This document shows, piece after piece, positions 6,421 through 8,539 of a stretch of DNA of 8,539 nucleotides (positions within the stretch are counted from its first letter, which is position 1; the number at the start of each line of letters is the position of its first letter). The notes under the pieces were generated by a model that saw nothing but the letters and a program-made list of their open reading frames with translations, was not told the origin of the DNA and ran no database searches. The stretch is from Methanocalculus sp. (GTDB lineage Archaea; Halobacteriota; Methanomicrobia; Methanomicrobiales; Methanocorpusculaceae): NCBI RefSeq assembly GCF_030651615.1, contig NZ_JAUSCG010000027.1:1-8539 (forward strand), given 5' to 3'. The position numbers and the translations under genes are program-made.

Positions 6421-6998
6421 TGAACCCATTGCGACAGGCTTTTGAATACAATGCAGGTGATTATGACCGCTGGTTCGATGATCATCCCCATATCTATTCT
6501 GCCCAGCTCTCGATGCTCCGGGATGCAGTGCCAACAGATGGGCTGGGGCTGGAGATAGGCGTTGGTTCAGGCCGTTTTGCAGCCCCTCTCGGTATATCCA
6601 TTGGTATCGATCCATCACTCGCACTGTCAGCACGAGCACGGGCACGGGGGGTTGAGACTGTAATCGGGGTTGGCGAGCATCTACCGTTCCGCGACAATAC
6701 CTGTGATGCCATCCTGATGATGACAGTAATCTGTTTTCTGGATGATCCATTCCCTGTCTTTCAGGAGGCATACCGTCTCCTGAAACCAAGCGGAACACTC
6801 GTGCTTGGCTTCATTGAACGGGACGGAGCAATCGCACGCAAATATCAGAATGATGATGTAAAAGGGCGTTTTCTCCGATCCGTCACATATTACTCAATTG
6901 ATGATGTCACTACATTCTATAGAGATGCAGGGTTCCCGGAGGTTTCAATAGCAGAAAGGGTACGAGGTTTCTCGGTGATTGTCGGGAAGAAGCAGTAA
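6420..6998 (+). CDS. Class I SAM-dependent methyltransferase
   Basis: This 192-residue protein has the Rossmann methyltransferase fold of the Methyltransf_11/UbiE-like type. Motif I is GLEIGVGSGRF (43-53) for SAM binding, and motif II is GIDPS (62-66) with D64 placed to bind the ribose. GEHLPFRDNTCDAILM (85-100) is the usual post-motif block and YRLLKPSGTLVLGF (118-131) the late strand motif. The N-terminus (FEYNAGDYDRWFDDHP) matches the cap helix common in small-molecule methyltransferases. The substrate cannot be read from the sequence: ubiquinone/menaquinone-like, arsenite or other small molecules are all possible, and there is no cysteine cluster typical of arsenite methylation. A weak Shine-Dalgarno AGGA (6409-6412) precedes the ATG by 7 bases. 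The gene stands alone, divergent from the J-domain gene and convergent with the acyltransferase gene downstream. Confidence 0.88.
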   Translation: MNPLRQAFEYNAGDYDRWFDDHPHIYSAQLSMLRDAVPTDGLGLEIGVGSGRFAAPLGISIGIDPSLALSARARARGVETVIGVGEHLPFRDNTCDAILMMTVICFLDDPFPVFQEAYRLLKPSGTLVLGFIERDGAIARKYQNDDVKGRFLRSVTYYSIDDVTTFYRDAGFPEVSIAERVRGFSVIVGKKQ

Positions 6999-7106
6999 TT
7001 ATTCTCCATCTACCTTCCAGCATCTCCGGATGAAAGAGTACCCGACACAGGTGATAAGAACGATCTAAATGCAATTCAGCCGGTTGATCGGCAAAACTCA
7101 CTTGAA

Positions 7107-8438
7107 TCACGGCAGAAATTCATCCATATATTTCAGGAACCGCTCAACAGTAACAGTTGAGTATGGCCCTTCTTCATATGCTGTCATGAGGGTCAGCTGC
7201 CCCCTGAAGGTGGAAGCCGTCACCAGGAATCCATATGGCCAGCAGACACAGGGGATAAACTGAAAATTCATCAGATCGAGTTGGCAACCGTCTTTTCCGG
7301 GAACAGGCAGGTAGTCATTAGGATCGATGATACCAAGATTCGAGAATACAGGATTCTTCTGTCCGGAAGACTGATATCTCTTTATCATCTCATCAAAGAA
7401 CGCCCGCACAGATGACATCCCGCCTGCCAGAATACCCTCGTAAAAAGTGATACATGAAGGCCCAAGACAGCCGGTTTTTCGCCTGTTCGTAACCGCAGTT
7501 ATCTGAGCAATAATTTCCTCAGGCCCCGCCTCCTCAACAATTGTGAGAGAGACCAGAAATGCAACAGAGAGGTTCATCGGAGGAATCTCCTCCTGATCCT
7601 TCAATAATCTCCGCATATCCGCTGATGTCAGGATTGAACGGGGATTACCACTATCTGAGGGGTCATCACGCACTTTCTTAAAAGCAAGGAAGAAGGCAGC
7701 AATCAGAAGATCGTTCACTGTTGCATCATATCTTCTCCCAAACCTCTTGATCAGTTCAAGCCGCTCGGGGGAGAGTGTTCTCCAGGCGATCGTTGGCTGA
7801 CCACGCCCGATATCTTCAACCGGAAAATGCCAGAGGTCGATGAAGGGTTCATCCTCTTTGACAGCCCTCCTCCTCTCCTCACTGGAATAGAGGGCAAGAA
7901 TACGATCGGTAGTCCGGTCATAGGTGCCAGTCTCCGGGGGAAAATAATCCGGATCATCAATGATGCCCCGGTATATTGCAAATAACTCTTTTCCAAGCGT
8001 CATCGCGCCGGTTGCATCGCAGAATCCATGGTGGCAGGTGATGCAGACGTGGTCACCTTCTTTACACCGGGTAAGAATGACCCTCACCTGAGGACCTGAC
8101 CTGACATCAAGCGGTGGAGGTATACGATCAGATGATGAACCAAGAGGATCTCCAGACGTCACATGTACAAATGCCCCCTCCCACCTATCTTTTGGGATCT
8201 CCTCCCAGACGGAAATACCATCCACTTCGATAAATCCGGTTCCAAGATACGGGTTTGATGAAATCAATCTCTTCGTCGAGATCTTCAGGATAGCATCATC
8301 GATTCTGCCGTCAAATGTGAAGAGTACATGCATCGTCGGATCGTAGATCTGCTCGAAATAGACGTTGAAGATATCAAAGGCAGATGCAGGATAACGTGCA
8401 GGTACTTGGGTCATACCCATACTCTTTCTCTCAAACAT
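7107..8438 (-). CDS. Stand-alone condensation-domain-like acyltransferase
   Basis: This 443-residue protein belongs to the CoA-dependent acyltransferase / condensation-domain superfamily. The catalytic motif HHGFCDATGA (136-145) fits HHxxxD, with H137 as the likely general base and D141 structural. Other family-like blocks are YDATVNDLLIAAFFLAF (237-253), which resembles the VND-LLAA helix of wax-ester/PapA5-type enzymes, NLGIID (367-372) near the second half-domain interface, and a C-terminal GFLVTASTFRGQLTLMTAYEE strand region (403-423). There is no signal peptide or membrane segment, and no adenylation or carrier domain is fused or nearby. It may transfer an acyl group from CoA or a carrier protein to an alcohol or amine, for example in lipid or secondary metabolism; the substrate is unknown. 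Starts at Met1 (8438), Met7 (8420) or Met9 (8414) are possible; none has a strong Shine-Dalgarno. The first is kept because a TATA-like box lies at a fitting distance. Confidence 0.8.
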   Translation of the reverse strand: MFERKSMGMTQVPARYPASAFDIFNVYFEQIYDPTMHVLFTFDGRIDDAILKISTKRLISSNPYLGTGFIEVDGISVWEEIPKDRWEGAFVHVTSGDPLGSSSDRIPPPLDVRSGPQVRVILTRCKEGDHVCITCHHGFCDATGAMTLGKELFAIYRGIIDDPDYFPPETGTYDRTTDRILALYSSEERRRAVKEDEPFIDLWHFPVEDIGRGQPTIAWRTLSPERLELIKRFGRRYDATVNDLLIAAFFLAFKKVRDDPSDSGNPRSILTSADMRRLLKDQEEIPPMNLSVAFLVSLTIVEEAGPEEIIAQITAVTNRRKTGCLGPSCITFYEGILAGGMSSVRAFFDEMIKRYQSSGQKNPVFSNLGIIDPNDYLPVPGKDGCQLDLMNFQFIPCVCWPYGFLVTASTFRGQLTLMTAYEEGPYSTVTVERFLKYMDEFLP

Positions 8439-8474
8439 TATCAGTCTTCAGGAACGATTATTGTCCAAATAATG

Positions 8475-8487
8475 TAATAAATATTTA
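8475..8487 (-). promoter_or_regulatory. TATA-like box of the acyltransferase gene
   Basis: The minus strand reads TAAATATTTATTA. A transcription start about 26 bases downstream would fall near 8455, giving a leader of roughly 17 bases. A small inverted repeat (ATTATT-N5-AATAAT, 8457-8473) lies between the box and the predicted start and could be an operator. The flanking sequence is very AT-rich, so the exact box is uncertain; a second TATA-like stretch lies near 8498-8513. Confidence 0.35.
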
Positions 8488-8539
8488 GATAGAGATAAAT
8501 TATTTTATATTAACTCAGGTGACTACTCCCACGACTCAA

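Noticed and set aside
6391..6798. N-terminal extension of the J-domain frame to the ATG at 6798
   Set aside because: The extra 136 residues sit opposite the methyltransferase gene, show no family resemblance, and would bypass the TATA-like box just upstream of 6390.
6999..7106. Gap between the convergent methyltransferase and acyltransferase genes, checked for a bidirectional terminator
   Set aside because: No clear stem with flanking T-runs was found in either direction.

Overview
The window looks like a piece of a methanogenic archaeal chromosome, most likely from the Methanomicrobia/Methanomicrobiales. This is inferred from three things: a WtpABC-type tungstate/molybdate uptake operon, archaeal TATA-like boxes with apparently very short or absent 5' leaders, and a large chemotaxis-type CheB-CheR-PAS signalling protein, a class that is frequent in these organisms. 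No rRNA, tRNA, CRISPR or mobile element was recognised, and the species cannot be named from the sequence.

Layout. (1) Positions 1-2339, minus strand: the N-terminal 779 residues of a CheB methylesterase - CheR methyltransferase - PAS - coiled-coil fusion that runs off the left edge. (2) 2340-2954: an AT-rich, apparently gene-free region of about 615 bp with several inverted repeats and one questionable 64-codon reading frame. (3) 2955-5890, minus strand: wtpA-wtpB-wtpC, transcribed in that order, encoding the binding lipoprotein, the permease and the ATPase with a C-terminal TOBE-like domain. A TATA-like box and an inverted repeat lie just upstream of wtpA. (4) 6055-6390, minus strand: a small J-domain protein. 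It is divergent from a plus-strand class I SAM-dependent methyltransferase at 6420-6998, with only 29 bp between their start codons. (5) 7107-8438, minus strand: a stand-alone condensation-domain-like (HHxxxD) acyltransferase of unknown substrate. (6) 8439-8539: its probable promoter region.

How the genes fit together. Only the wtp genes form a clear operon. Its job is high-affinity uptake of the oxyanion needed for the tungsto- or molybdopterin enzymes, such as formylmethanofuran dehydrogenase, that methanogenesis requires. The other genes look like independent units. The most unusual items are the orphan condensation-like protein with no non-ribosomal peptide synthetase partner in view, and the compressed divergent J-domain/methyltransferase promoters. 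I found no convincing sign of a completely new multi-gene system.
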